Source of the DNA: Proteles cristata cristata
Lineage: Eukaryota > Chordata > Mammalia > Carnivora > Hyaenidae
Assembly (NCBI GenBank): GCA_017311185.1
Contig: JAESUZ010003088.1
Location: forward strand, 248,001 to 312,000
DNA: 64,000 nt
Direction: 5' to 3'
The translations under genes and the position numbers were made by a program. The notes under the pieces are model-generated. The model worked only from the letters and a program-made list of their open reading frames with translations, had not been told where the DNA came from and made no database searches. The first letter of the stretch is position 1. Each line of letters begins with the position of its first letter. Of the stretch, positions 33,306 to 45,300 are shown one piece after another.

Positions 33306-35189
33306 CAGTGCTTATTACACTACACGGAGTCTACTTCTTTGAGACTTCCCTAGGGGAGTTTCCTGGTGGTCCCACTATTGCAAACAACACTGTTTCTCTG
33401 AAACAGTTATTCTGTTCTTAGAGCGGGGACACTCCCAGCTGAGTACTGCTCTTGTTGGCAGCAGGAAAGCATTGAAATAAATCGTGGCTGACTCTGAAAA
33501 GGTGTACAGGACTTCACGGTATATACTTTGTGCATTGGACACCTTTCCACTTATAATTTATGCCCTGTTCCTTATTTCCCTTTCTCCTTATTTTTCTTTA
33601 CCATCCTTTTGTTTATTATAAATGCATAGTATATGTGACCTGTGCTAATATCTTAAGTATATTCGGCAACAAGTCAGGTTATACTATACTTGTACATAAA
33701 AATAGTACTCGTGTGAATGGCACTTAATGTACTGGGGTCAGTAGATAAAAAATTAGAATTTCAAGAAAGATATTTTCATATGACAATATTTTATTTCAAT
33801 TTTTAAACATTTCATGGTAAAGCAATGATAAAAATCAATGTGTACACTGATATTCTTGGAGTCTAGCAGTATAAGATCCCTATAATTGCACAGAAGTGTG
33901 GACATATACTCTCAACTTGATGTTTAGAGGATGTACAAGAAATAAGAAAGTCATCTGAATAGTGCCTGGCCAGAAATGATGGCTTGGTGTTTCTGTTGGT
34001 CTGTTTTTACTTTCCTTTAGTTATTGGAGATATGGCTAAGTTGGGTTCTTCTCTGGCCCACCACTCAGATTTGCTTTGTTCTTCCTGTAGGCTTCAGGGA
34101 TGTCAATGAATGGAGAACTTCTTTCCCACGCGGAAAGCTTGGTCCAGGCTGGAGCTTCCCAGGCATTCGTTTCACATGAGAAGTGTTGTCTGACCCATAA
34201 CATCTCTTAATTAAACCTTAAAAATAGTTCCAGCCACAATTTCCACAGCGTTCAAGCAACCAGATTTGTAGCAACAGTCTTTTCTCTGTGCTTTTGAAAC
34301 TTTTGTGGCCCCCCCTCGGTGGGGGGAGGGAGCTTTTGTTTACCCGTGAAGCACCACTTTCAGTTATAGTCATGATTATGTGACTTTCGGTATTTGCTAT
34401 GTCCTCACTCTTGGCCAACACAAATATGTTATCACATTCGACCTTCCTTAGCATAAGAATGACTTTGGAAGGCCACAAGATTTTCTAATAAACAAATAAT
34501 GAAGGAAATGAGAGCACCTGCAGAAGGAAGGAAAACCTCCAACTGCAGATTAGGAGATAAGACATAACAAAGCCATCCACGTTCCTGTTAAGTGATGGTC
34601 CCTTCCAAGAATGCAGAATGCTATGACCGCTTGTATGGAATGCCTGCCCTGGCACGCTCTCTCCAACACAAGCAGTCCATGCTGGCCAGACGGGCAGTGT
34701 TGTCTGATCCACTGTCACTGAATGAACCCCCCTTGCATTTGCCCCAGGGCCTCCCCCGACCCCCACCCAGGAAGAGAAGAGAAAGCTCCTGGTAACCATG
34801 ACACTCAAAATTAACTCTTTGAGGACAATGACTGCGATAGCTAGTCCCAACCCTCTTCTTGCTCCCTTGATGCTCATTCCCCCCCCCCCACATACACCCC
34901 CCATCCCAACTGTTTAGAGGTCTGTTTATGAAGACAGTATTTAGGGTGGGGAAGAAAAGGGGCTCCCCTCTTATTCTTACTAAAGAGGAATATTTTAGCC
35001 TGTGTAAGCATCAGTTTCATCCTCTGAAAACATTCCAGTGAGACTAGAGGATCTCCAAAGTCCTTCCTTTGCTTTTTAAAATAGTGTTGACTCTATTTCC
35101 CTACTTTCAAAGATGCTCAAACCTCTGAAGAATGTTCATTTTATCATCTTTTGATTGTCTTTTCTTCCTTCACTCTTTGTAGGAAGGGC
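33306..35189. other. unassigned DNA
   Basis: No repeat family or gene recognised. Contains a C6/G6 hairpin at 34310-34326 and an 11-C run at 34879-34889. The overlapping minus frames at 34485-34904 and 34621-34893 owe their Gly-rich start to that C run. They show no domain. Confidence 0.4.
34309..34330. repeat. C6-TCGGT-G6 inverted repeat
   Basis: CCCCCC TCGGT GGGGGG forms a perfect 6-bp all-GC stem with a five-base loop, followed by AGGG. Confidence 0.9.
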
Positions 35190-35420
35190 GGGTTCTGGAT
35201 TCAGACTACCTAGGTTCAAATCCTTGCTTCATAATTTGCTAGCTATGATCTTAAGCAAGTTCCTTAAACATTATTTAAGGTTTCCTTAAACTTTCTTTGC
35301 CTCTGTTCCCTCGACAGAGGAAAGGACCGTTCGACCATAATAATGATTATGCACATTTCCCAGGTTTGTTGTGAGCATTGGGTGACAAAATCTGCGGGCA
35401 GCACTTCATGTCCTTTCTTT
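35190..35420 (+). mobile_element. MIR SINE
   Basis: 'tctggattcagactacctag', 'gttcaaatccttgcttcat', 'agctatgatcttaagcaagt', 'gccttctgttccctc'-type core, and 'tttgttgtgagcattgggtg' follow MIR almost end to end. Confidence 0.82.
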
Positions 35421-35540
35421 CTCACCCCCATTCCTTTTCTCTCCTCCCCTTCCTTCTCCATCTTCATATAGCCCTTTGTTCTACTCTGCTTACCACCTTC
35501 CTTTGCCCCTTCTTTCCTCATTTCTTCCTCTTCCTTGCAG
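35405..35540. repeat. pyrimidine-rich tract
   Basis: About 135 bases of mostly C/T on the plus strand, ending TTCCTCTTCCTTGCAG at 35540. It could serve as an extended polypyrimidine tract for the candidate exon that follows. Confidence 0.8.
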
Positions 35541-35734
35541 ACTCCATTGCACAGCACAGATAAAGCAGAATCCAAAGGGGCCAGCAGCGGGATATTGGGG
35601 AGGAATATTTGAGGTCCCACTCTCACTTCTTGTACCTTCCATCATGGCCCAGGGGGCAAGCCCGGAGGCCTTGAGCCCAAGGCACCTGCAGGTAGCACAA
35701 GAGAACCCCAAGGGCATGGAGCTGCATAGAACAG
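35541..35734 (+). other. candidate exon (splice-flanked open frame)
   Basis: A 194-base segment preceded by a long pyrimidine tract and TTCCTCTTCCTTGCAG, and followed by ACAG|GTAAGA, a donor very close to consensus. One plus frame stays open throughout (64 codons from 35542; the other two frames stop). It contains an ATG at 35644 with A at -3 and G at +4, giving MAQGASPEALSPRHLQVAQE and on to the donor in phase 1. I do not recognise the protein. Without transcript or conservation data this could equally be a chance arrangement in a pyrimidine-rich area. The nearest neighbour is a MIR upstream. Confidence 0.3.
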
Positions 35735-37984
35735 GTAAGAAGTGCTTTACATTTCCTTGAAATGGATACAAGTACACCCAGTTTCTTAAAAAGTCATTCT
35801 GAGGTGAAGCATTGACCTCACCCTAGTTCTGGAAATTTCTTAACACATCCACTGCCTCCTAGGTTCATTAGGTTCTTAGCAAAGTCTCTTTTTTGGGCAT
35901 TTGATCACCACTCTTACTGAGGGAAAGATGGGGAGATAAAGGCAGGGCAAAGGGGATGGAGGAGAAAGAGGGGAAAGGAAAGACAAACTAACAGTTTGTA
36001 AAAGGAGGTGCCTGGAGTATTTTGGAGCTAGTTTGGTGAGGAGTTGGTAGTTGAGTTTTAGGAAAGTTGTTGGTTTTTTTTTCCCTAAACCTACCTGATA
36101 GATCCTAAACCCCTAGTGCTTAAGAAGTTGTAAAGGTAGTACTACAGCTACAGATGGGAGGGCGAGCACATGACCAGGATCCCACAGACAGTGAGGGTAA
36201 CTAGGTTTCACCTTGAGTGCCTACCGCTACCAATTTGTTCACCCAGAATGCTGCGTTTTGAGGAATCCCGGGGGCCACAACTACAATTTCCTGTCAATGT
36301 CTGCAAGGGCAAAGCAAGGGTGACGGGTACAGATGGATTCTGTACCTGCTAGTTCTAGATTAAGATGCACAATGATGACATCCCGGCTCAAGTGGGGAGC
36401 AAAACAATTTAAGATCGCCCCCCAGGATAATGCGGCGTGCTGACAGAGGGAGAGCTGAGTGTTCTTCTCTTGCGGAGAGGGCGGGGAATGGAAGGGGGAA
36501 GGGAGTGCAGAAGACGGAGCTGCTGAAATGAACGGGGGAGGGAAAAGGAATTGGTGCACGGTAGGGGGATATAGAATATACATGAACTTCACTCTTTGCG
36601 AGATGAAGTCATAGGAAGCAGTGTTTTAACCAAGTCTCTCCTTGCACCTGTTAATGTTTAACCTTTGCTGAGGTGGGCTCCAGTAATTCAGCCGGACATA
36701 TCTGCTGAGTGTAAATGGTTTTCTAGGGTTCCCATATGCTGTTTCTGTCTTAAGCTATTGATACTTGCAAAGAAAAAAGGGAAAATGTTCAGTTCAAGTG
36801 TAGGAAAGAAGCTTTGCTTGTCTTCAGTTCCCTCGATGAAAGTTATGCCTTTTTGATAAATTTGACTATAACAAAGTCTTTAAAAGGTCTCTCTCTCATT
36901 TTTTGAAGATTGTTGCTATAGGGATGAAAAGTTAAATTGAAGAAATGAAGCAAAATCTGGCCATGGCTACTCAATACAAGCTCAAGTTGGGATGGTCCCT
37001 ATGTCCTTTGGGTACTGAGTTTCCTTAGTATAAATAAGGACGTGTCCCACAAAGTTTTCATTCCGCCCCCCCCACCAAAACTTTTATAATGACAGTCACT
37101 ATTTTGAACTGCTACGTTTATAAGTGTAGCACATTTGATATAGATATGATGATTTTTTCCCCCTAGGTGTCACAATTCGTTATAAATCCATAGCTTTCAG
37201 AAGTAGCACAGTGAGAATACGTGTAAGGAATTCTGTATTAACAAGGTTTGTTCTCTTTCTACAGTGACGCCTCCTGCTTCCTACAACTGAACGCTTATTC
37301 CTGTTGATTTCACCTTCTAATATCTTTTTTGTTCTTCCTTTAGAGCTTCATATTGATCTTTCTTCTCTGTTCTTATTCAAACCATCTTTACTTCTTCCAT
37401 CTATTTGCCAAACTCCCGCCTTAATAGTCTTGTTACTCCTTAAAAGAGTTCAGCAGCCTGCCAGTGCCCACAGGACACAGCCCATTCGAGGCGTTCTTAC
37501 CCCATCTCTACTGGTTCCATATCCTACAATGGACGCCTCAGCCCCCTCAGACCTCACAGTTCTTTCTGCTTTGCATGGTGGTTCTTAGCTCCACACTTCT
37601 GTAACTGTCCCTCCCTTTCATCTTTGTGTCCACCAAGTAAATGCTTACTTTTGAGACGTGGTCCAAACCTTCTCTCTAGTCATCAAGCCATTCTTTCTGC
37701 TTTCACCTTGGGTTTGCCTCTGTCCTAGCCAAGTAGGACCAGGCAGGTTGCTAAATAATTAAGTACTTCCACAGGGCCTGGGGACCCGCCAGGACCTCCA
37801 AGGGATCTAGCAATGAAAGGGGTTACTGCCTGCGGTAGGAGAGGGCCTCCTGGACCCTACTTGACACTTTGATGCTATCCATTTGCGATCCGGAGTTCAT
37901 CTTTTTCAACTCCTCCTTGATTTCATTAGCTTCCCGCCTCCCCCCTCCCCCGGCATTGACCATTGCATTTCCTAATTCTTCCAC
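35735..37984. other. unassigned DNA
   Basis: No gene recognised. 37290-37740 is pyrimidine-rich with faint L2-like wording. Several C runs occur, for example near 37064-37073. Confidence 0.4.
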
Positions 37985-38110
37985 GTTTCCTTCTAAATTG
38001 TAGCTTCTCTGAAGGTAAGAATACAGTCTTTCCCAACCCAGAATCCCCAGCTTCCAGCTCAGAAACTGAAACAAAGTAGGTGCAAAATAGATGCTTAGTA
38101 CAAATGAGGC
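37985..38110 (+). mobile_element. L2 LINE 3' end fragment
   Basis: 'aaattgtagcttctctgaag', 'actgaaacaaagtaggtgc', and 'aaatagatgcttagtacaaa' resemble the terminal L2 blocks. Confidence 0.6.
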
Positions 38111-38184
38111 TATCTCCCAGGGCAGGGTGGAGTGTTGCAGAAATGATGTGAACTGATTTCTGATAGGCTCTGAGCTTCCCTTCT

Positions 38185-38430
38185 TTTACAGTGGTGGCTC
38201 TTATCTGGGGCGAATTGGCTCCCAGATGTGACATTTAACAACGTCTGGAGACACCATCTGGAGTTTTAGTTGTGATTGTGGGAGTGGGGGGTGGGGGTGA
38301 GGGATGCCAATGACATCTAGTGAGTACAGGCAAGGGTTCGGCTGAACATCCTACAATGCGCAGGGGAGCTCCACAGCAAAGCGTCATCTGGTCTCAGATG
38401 TCAATCAACAATGTTGAGGTTGAGCTCCTG
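38185..38430 (+). mobile_element. MER20 hAT-Charlie DNA transposon relic
   Basis: 'cttatctggggcgaattggc', 'gacatttaacaacgtctgga', 'gttttagttgtgattgtggg', a G-rich block, 'gccaatgacatctagtgagt', 'gaacatcctacaatgcgcag', 'tgtcaatcaacaatgttgag' and 'gttgagctcctg' follow MER20 nearly end to end. Non-autonomous. Family knowledge: MER20 copies are reported to act as regulatory elements in placental mammals, but nothing here shows that for this copy. Confidence 0.88.
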
Positions 38431-39570
38431 TATTGTAGCCTTCGCAAAAAGTTCCTTTCCTCCGCGCCGGCGTCTGACTTTGGGGTCTCATCCTCTCGTT
38501 GGTTAGTGACCTTTACTCCCTGCTTTCATACTCTAGTGAGTCTGTACCTAGGAACAGAAGAAAATAGAAATTTTTTTTTCCTCTCTACTTTTGCTGCCAA
38601 GGAGATCCTTCTATTCCCTCCCTCTGCCTGGCGTCCCTCCAAGGTTGAAGCCCCTCGCTTATTTACATGACTCAGAGTGAAGGTTGTTGAGCAATGTGTA
38701 AGCTTTGAAGTTTACATGTGCCACCTGACATACCCAAGGTGGTGTTTGGGGTCCGAGAGAGAACCGCTGAAAAACAGAGAGGACACCGAAAGTCTAGATA
38801 TTTGACTATGTCCAAAGGAAATCAAAACACCCGGTAGAACACGGAAAAAAGGGGCTGCCAGTCTGTTTTGTTAATGTGGAACAAGCCAATTGTTTCCTCT
38901 TATGTGAATGGCTGGTTTTGTTTTATCTTTCTGTAGCCTCTATCCCCTTCCTCCCCTCCCCCAGACCAACTACAACTCATTCTTTCTGTGATCTTCCTTT
39001 TGGCTACCCCTCCTTTGATTTCTTCCAATGAACTCTTATTTTGCTGCATAATATCAAAATATTTTCTTCAAAGACAATTTCCTTTAAAAATAAACTGTTA
39101 TCAGGAGAGAAGCTATGTTCACAGCTGGTAAAGGCATGATTAAATAATCACCGTACGGGGAATTGAAGCAATTTCATAATATAGCTTCGGAATCCAAAGA
39201 GAAAATCGAAGGAAACATTCCAGTTAGTTAAGAAAACTTTTAATCAAATGAAGTGTTTGAACTCTGCTTAGTTTTTGTTTTTTGTTTTGCTTTTTTTTTT
39301 TTTTTGGCAACTTTCTGTATGTGCATGTTTTACTTGGTGAGACTTTGTAAGAGGTTATCTTAATATAGTTATGGGCTTCCTGAGAGTTTAGTTAACCTTC
39401 TAATTACATATAAAATAGCCTTGCAAATAGTTACACTGAATGCTTTGGACATAAATTTGAACATAGGACCCTTATCTTACTGACAGTCTCTGCCATAGCT
39501 CGGTTTTTTACTTTTTATTTTATTTTTTAAATTATTGTTAGTCTAAGAGGAAACAAGAATATTTTAAGAA
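38431..39570. other. unassigned DNA
   Basis: No repeat or gene recognised. Poly-T runs near 38572 and 39290-39305. Confidence 0.4.
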
Positions 39571-39589
39571 AAACTCCTATATTCTTTTT

Positions 39590-40228
39590 TCTCTTAAATA
39601 GTTTATTGTCAAGTTCGTTTCCATATAACACCCAGTGCTCATCCCCACAAGTAGCCTCCTCCATGCTCATCTCCCCCTTCCCCTCCCCTCCACCTCCATC
39701 AGCCCTCAGTTTGTTCTCAGAATTCAAGAGTGTCTCATGGTTTGCCTCCCTCCCTCTCCCCTACTATTTTCCCCCTTCTTCTCCCTCATGGTCCTCTGTT
39801 AAATTCCTCCTAATCCTCCTATACGTGCAAACATATGGTATCTGTCCTTCTCTGCCTGACTTATTTCGCTCAGCATAACACCTCAAGTTCCATCCACGTT
39901 GCTACACATGGCCAGATTTCATTCTTTCTCATTGCCATGTAGTATTCCGTGGTATAGATAAACCACATCTTCTTGATCCATTTGTCAGTTGATGGACACT
40001 CAGGCTCTTTCCATGACTTGGCTATTGTTGAGAGTGCTGCTATGAGCATTGGGGTACATGTGCTCCTACGCCTCAGCATTTCTGTATCCCTTGGGTAAAT
40101 TCCTAGCAGTGCTATTGCTGGGTCATAGGGGAGGTCTATTGTTAATTTTTTGAGGAACCTCCACACTGTTTTCCAGAGGGGCTATACCAGTTTACATTCC
40201 TACCAACAGTGTAGGAGGGTGCCCGGAG
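39590..40228 (-). mobile_element. 5'-truncated carnivore L1, antisense
   Basis: Lineage-type L1 3' end (about 640 bp): short poly-T with TTAAATAG, 3'UTR, and the ORF2 C-terminus. Flanks AACTCCTATATTCTTT (near 39573-39588) and ATACCTATATTCTTT (near 40231-40245) form a target duplication. It is better preserved than the other L1 pieces in the window and is the only retroposon of this age between 32.1 and 48.9 kb. Confidence 0.92.
39870..40166 (-). pseudogene. L1 ORF2 C-terminal fragment
   Basis: A 98-codon remnant of the L1 ORF2 protein (endonuclease/reverse transcriptase) covering only the extreme C-terminal part. It begins [20 protein letters not shown] and contains IKKMWFIYTTEYYMAMRKNE and TWMELEV. 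The usual ending after WMELE is lost: one base appears missing near 39883, shifting the frame into an early stop. There are no catalytic domains, because the element is 5'-truncated, so it cannot function. Confidence 0.9.
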
Positions 40229-40309
40229 AAATACCTATATTCTTTATGCTCATAGAGTGACACAGACTCTCTTACCAATGAGTAATAAAGATGCAGAAAA
40301 GGAGAACCA

Positions 40310-40530
40310 ACTTTTGAATCAGAGGCTGGGGTTCTGTCAGTGACTAGTGTGTGACTCTCAGAAATTCCCAAACTTCTCAGGGGCTTAGTTTACCTCATCT
40401 GTAGACTAGGTACAATGCTACCACTCTTCAGGTTTGTGCTTTGGAGTAGAATTTACCAGTGCAAAGCTCTCATCGCAGTGCACAGCATGTCTGGGATGCT
40501 CAGGAAACAATAGCTATGATTGTTGCCACA
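40310..40530 (+). mobile_element. MIR SINE
   Basis: 'gtgtgtgactctcagaaatt', 'cttagtttacctcatctgta', 'gtgctttggagtagaattta', 'gcagtgcacagcatgtctgg', and 'caatagctatgattgttg' match the MIR core and 3' end. It lies just past the L1 target duplication. Confidence 0.75.
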
Positions 40531-42266
40531 GATGGTGATTCATAGGCAAACTTTTTACAGAAAAGTTTTCACATTGAAACTGAGAAAATGTCGGAGCTAC
40601 CAAAGAGGAATTTGTAAAATGTGTATCAGAATTTCTAAGGCCACAACAATACAGATTCTACGCAGAAATAAAATGTTATGCCTGTGGTTTTGGGACCAAT
40701 ATATGTCGATTTTAGGTGAGAATTCCTTGATTTTTTTTTTCTTTTTAACATCAGTGGGTATGGAAATCCTGTACTAATACTGCATAGTAAAACAATTTGC
40801 ATACCTGTAATCATTAGAGATTGTATATTTCACCAGACAATTGTATTTGAATGTTTATTAATATTACTGTATTATCAGCCCAAGATTTATAAATAAGAAA
40901 TTTAATTATGAATCAACACTCTTTAAATACATTCAAAAGAATCTAAACGCATCTTTTGAACAGTTTGGACTTTGCAAATTGATTTGATTGTATAAGATGA
41001 TAACTGATGTAGTCTGTTTCATAAAGCTATATTAAATCTTGAAAGAAAAGAAGAAATAACTTAAAAAACCCCTACCAAATTTTGTGAAATGACTTTATTT
41101 CTACTGTAGACATGTACACACTAAAATAATCAAAATTCTATGTTCTGAAAACATGTTGAACTTCTATGAGAGCACTGACAGATGCTTTGGATTGTGTTTG
41201 AGTAACACATACAGTTGACATAATACAGCGTTTGAAATGGCTCTCCCAAGCATATTTATCTGTATTTTCTTTTCCATGAAAATTTGAATTTTATTTAAAT
41301 AATTGTAAGTCATTTTTGTATCTCTCTTGAAAAATGGCACTTAACATTTTGTAAAGACTTCCATTAGTATTAATCCAATAGGTTAATTCCAGACAATGGT
41401 ATTTTAATTAAATTCTTGCTTTTTACCTTTCAGAGGAATGCTATATCATACCTGCATATAAAGCTTAGGTTGGAGGTACTAGAGTGAAAAGATCATTTTG
41501 CCTATCCACATCCAACCTTAAATGCACATAGAATTTTCAAAAATTAGTTGAGTTCAATTATCCAGCAAAGGACATTATCTGAGTCTAAAATATAGTAAGG
41601 AAACTAGTGGACACGCAGCTCAAGAGAATCAACCTAGTCTTAAAGTTTATTGCTTTGTATTTTTGTCTTATGAACTTTGAATTGAACTTCTGCACAGGAT
41701 TTGATCTGGATGAAATGTCATATCTGAGACTGATCCTTATCTCCTAAACGTTTCCTTTGTTTCTTTGATTCTTTGGGCTTTACCCTCTTATTTTATTGTG
41801 AGTGGCCCAGAGCTTTGATCTTGCAGTGAGCTCCGGCTTGCAACACAAACCTTCGCTTTGGTATGACCCACAGAAGGACATGGGTATACTCAGAAAATCT
41901 AAATAGACAAGAGGTTACTTCTTCTGAAGGCAAATGGAGTAACTTCAGAATTTATTGTCTCCCATTACATTATGGGAAACTAAAAATTCACACGGGTATT
42001 TTAACGTTAAGAAAGCACACCTGTGAGAACAAGTTTGATGTACAGTATGGATCTGTTTCTCATTTCATTTACAATAGTTTCTTGGGTTTTATGAATTAAA
42101 ATATTCTCCTTTGCATTGCTGCAGACATAAAAATTTAGAGCCATCTTTTGGATTCAAAATTCCTTTTCTGGTTCAAAAATTACATTCAAATCATTTTGAA
42201 GCTTCACAGTGAGTACAAGAATGACTAATACACCCACCACAAAATATATCATAGTTAGGTGTTTTT
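40531..42266. other. AT-rich unique-looking DNA
   Basis: No repeat family or gene recognised over 1.7 kb. Strongly AT-rich. Confidence 0.45.
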
Positions 42267-42391
42267 CAGCCTAAGTAATAATTAGAAATGCTAAGTTCAT
42301 AATAAAAATAACAGAACTATTTTGTTTTTTCAGCCTAAATAATAATTAGGAATGCTAAGTGCATAATAAAAATAACAAAACTATTTTGTTT
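42267..42391. repeat. 64-bp tandem duplication
   Basis: Two adjacent copies, each starting CAGCCTAA(G/A)TAATAATTAG (42267 and 42331), period 64, with about four substitutions over the first 60 bases. Not a known repeat unit that I recognise. Confidence 0.95.
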
Positions 42392-45300
42392 GCAAATAAT
42401 ATTTCATATTTCCCAACTCTTAAATTTGTCTTGCTTTAAAGAAAAAAAGGTACGTAAAATTTTCTGAGCCATACAGTTCATTGTATTTACAGATGCAAGG
42501 AACGTACTCAGTAATCTGTATTGGAATAACATATTTAAGCTAACAGACATCCTATACATTGTAGATACATGTGTACAATGTACCTCTTAAATTGAGGATG
42601 CCATAAACAGAGTGCTTTGACACTCAGATATTTCTAAAGATGCTTGAGAAGAATTTCAAAGGGTCTCTTTCTCCAACAAGACCTACTAAAAAGTTAATTA
42701 TAAACACGTAAGTGTGGAGCTAAAGGATATTTTCTTGGCTTTTGTATCTTTGTTTCAGCAGCAAATGTTAAGCAGTAATCCAGATTCAGCCATATGACTG
42801 TATTAATGACCAATCTATCATGTTGAGATGGATACTGACACTTTTATGTTCCCCAAAATAAAAGCAGCCAAGAAATTGATTTCACATGCTGAATAAATGA
42901 GTAATTAGGATGGGAAAATCTTATTTGCTGACATCAGACATTTCTCTAACAGACATTTCTCCCAACAGTTTTCATTAAACTTGAGAATTTTAGTAAAGGA
43001 GCCAGTTCAGAAGCATAATGGCGGACAACACCAAACCACAGATTGTGGTCAGGAAGCAGCCTTCTTATTAGGACTAGTATGTCAGTCTTCTACGACTGTG
43101 TCAGAGCCTTATTGTTATATTGCTCTTTATTGACATATTTACACAGACATATATTTTTTTCCACTGGGATTCCCCCACTAACTTACTAAACAAGCGCTGA
43201 ACTTTGTCCAGCGGGTTCACAACCTGAATTCAAGTTGTAGGTAATGTTTGTAATTCTAAAAATGCCGACATTTGTCATTGTGAATTATGTTTCCTTTAGG
43301 AATTTCCTTTACTAAAAAGAGGCACTCATTTTTGACACTAATCAGATGCCTCTGGGCTGACCTTCTTGCTGAATGAGACCAGGTTTTCCAGGTTATTAGT
43401 ATTTAAAAAGAAATAACCATTCAGTGTAGCATTTCAGTAAATAATGACCTCCAGTACTTCTTAGGCATATTCCACCAATCTTCCCACCCACACCACAATT
43501 AACTCCGAAAACATCACAGCGCTTTTCTGAGTCAGCTGAGCAGCGGCTTGGAGCTCTTCGTTCACATTTTTCACTTAATCCAATGTCTTTGAATTCCTTG
43601 CCTTGTAAGTTCCTATATATAAAGATTAGAAACTGGTTTTGGCTATGCAGAATTACATGCTTTTAGATGAAATCCAATCCATTGTAAAAGGTTTTGTTCA
43701 GAGCAATGCTATTTATTCCTTGTTGAATTTGGATGACACAGAGAAGAACATTAGTTAACTGGGAACAGAAATTGTGTTACCCAATTTAAAAAAGCTGTAG
43801 TAATAATTTTGGGAAAGACTAGAAATATTAAACATCGGTGAGTTTATTTAAGCCTTTTAAGGAAAAGGAAATACCGGAAGATAATTAAAATTGCAGAGCC
43901 AACTTTCCCTCTGGAATGTCTTGGCCTTGCCTGCCTTTTATATAGGTTATGTCATAACGAAGGTTGGGGATTGAAAAAGAATTTTTGGCATTTAAGAAAG
44001 TGATGGGATTTTGTGATTCTTAGTGCTCCTCCTTGAATAAAACAGGCTAAGAAATCTTTAGGAGTGAAGAAGCAAAAAGTATGTGAATCTCATGAGCTAT
44101 CAGAAATGTTTTTTTTTTTTAAACCTATTTTCCAAATATAATAGGTTAAAAACTTGGGGGAACACTGAAAAGTGATTGTAGTCTCCCAAATGGTTAATCT
44201 CTCTGACCACTTATAGACCAGAGGGGAGGCTCCTGCCTGAGATTTAAGATGAGGCTCTTAATATTTGGGTATGGAATTCCAAAGAAACAGAAACATGGAG
44301 GTGAGGGGTGGGGGGATTGGGAGTACGAGAGGTGGCAAGCCATACATCATTCCATGGAGGAAAATACTGAAGGAATATTGAACTTAAAGGTAGCAAATTC
44401 TTGGGGTCTTTGAGTTCTACATTTTTACATCTTTACACCCTTCTCAGTGAACAGAAAAGGCAAAAACACTCCCCTCAAAGCCCCCTTTGTTGTTCTGTGT
44501 GTCCCTCTCTGCCTTTTGCATCTTATTTTCTTCCCAGATGCATGTAACAGATTTTTATTTTGGTTCGTGTAAATGAGCTTCATCTCAAACAGCCATGGCC
44601 CTCCCACTTCTGAATCCACTCTTAATGGATAACCCTTCCTTCCTTGTTTCCCAATCTGCCCCCTTGAAACATTTGCTGCTTCACTGTGTTTAACATTAGC
44701 ATTGGATGGTTCTCAGGATTCATTCAAAGATGGGAAATGAGTTTTTTTTTTTTTTAATTGACTTGGCTGGAAGGTGCTCACATACAAAGGATGCCGGGAA
44801 AAGAAAATCAACAGACATTCTAGGGAAGTGAGGTAATCGCTCTGGGCACAGGGCAGTTCCAGAAGGTCCCACTCAGAGTGGGCTTCAGTGTTACCAAGCA
44901 CGAATCTCCCAGTTCCTGGCTGGATGCCTTGTGATGGAAATGGCATTGTGAATATTTAACCCTCTCTCGGTGAATGCCTCTCGTCCCCAATGTTATTGAT
45001 GAATAAACTCTTTGCTCCTGGAAGATTCTTTTGTTTATTTATTTTTTCTTTTTGGAAACTAACAAAAAGGAAAAAAAAAAAGACCAAAATACTATGACTT
45101 CATTGAATGGAGGCCCAGACTTCTCTGAGAAACTTCATTGAAGAGGAAGCCGGAAATGCTTGACTGAAGAATGTCAATGGCTGTTTCATGTGTACCCAAC
45201 TCATAGTATTTGTCTGGGGGAAAAAATCCCAACATAAGGGAAGTTAATATCACCAGAAGAAACCCAGAACGGGAAGCTCTGAGAAGGCTGGGGCTGGCTG

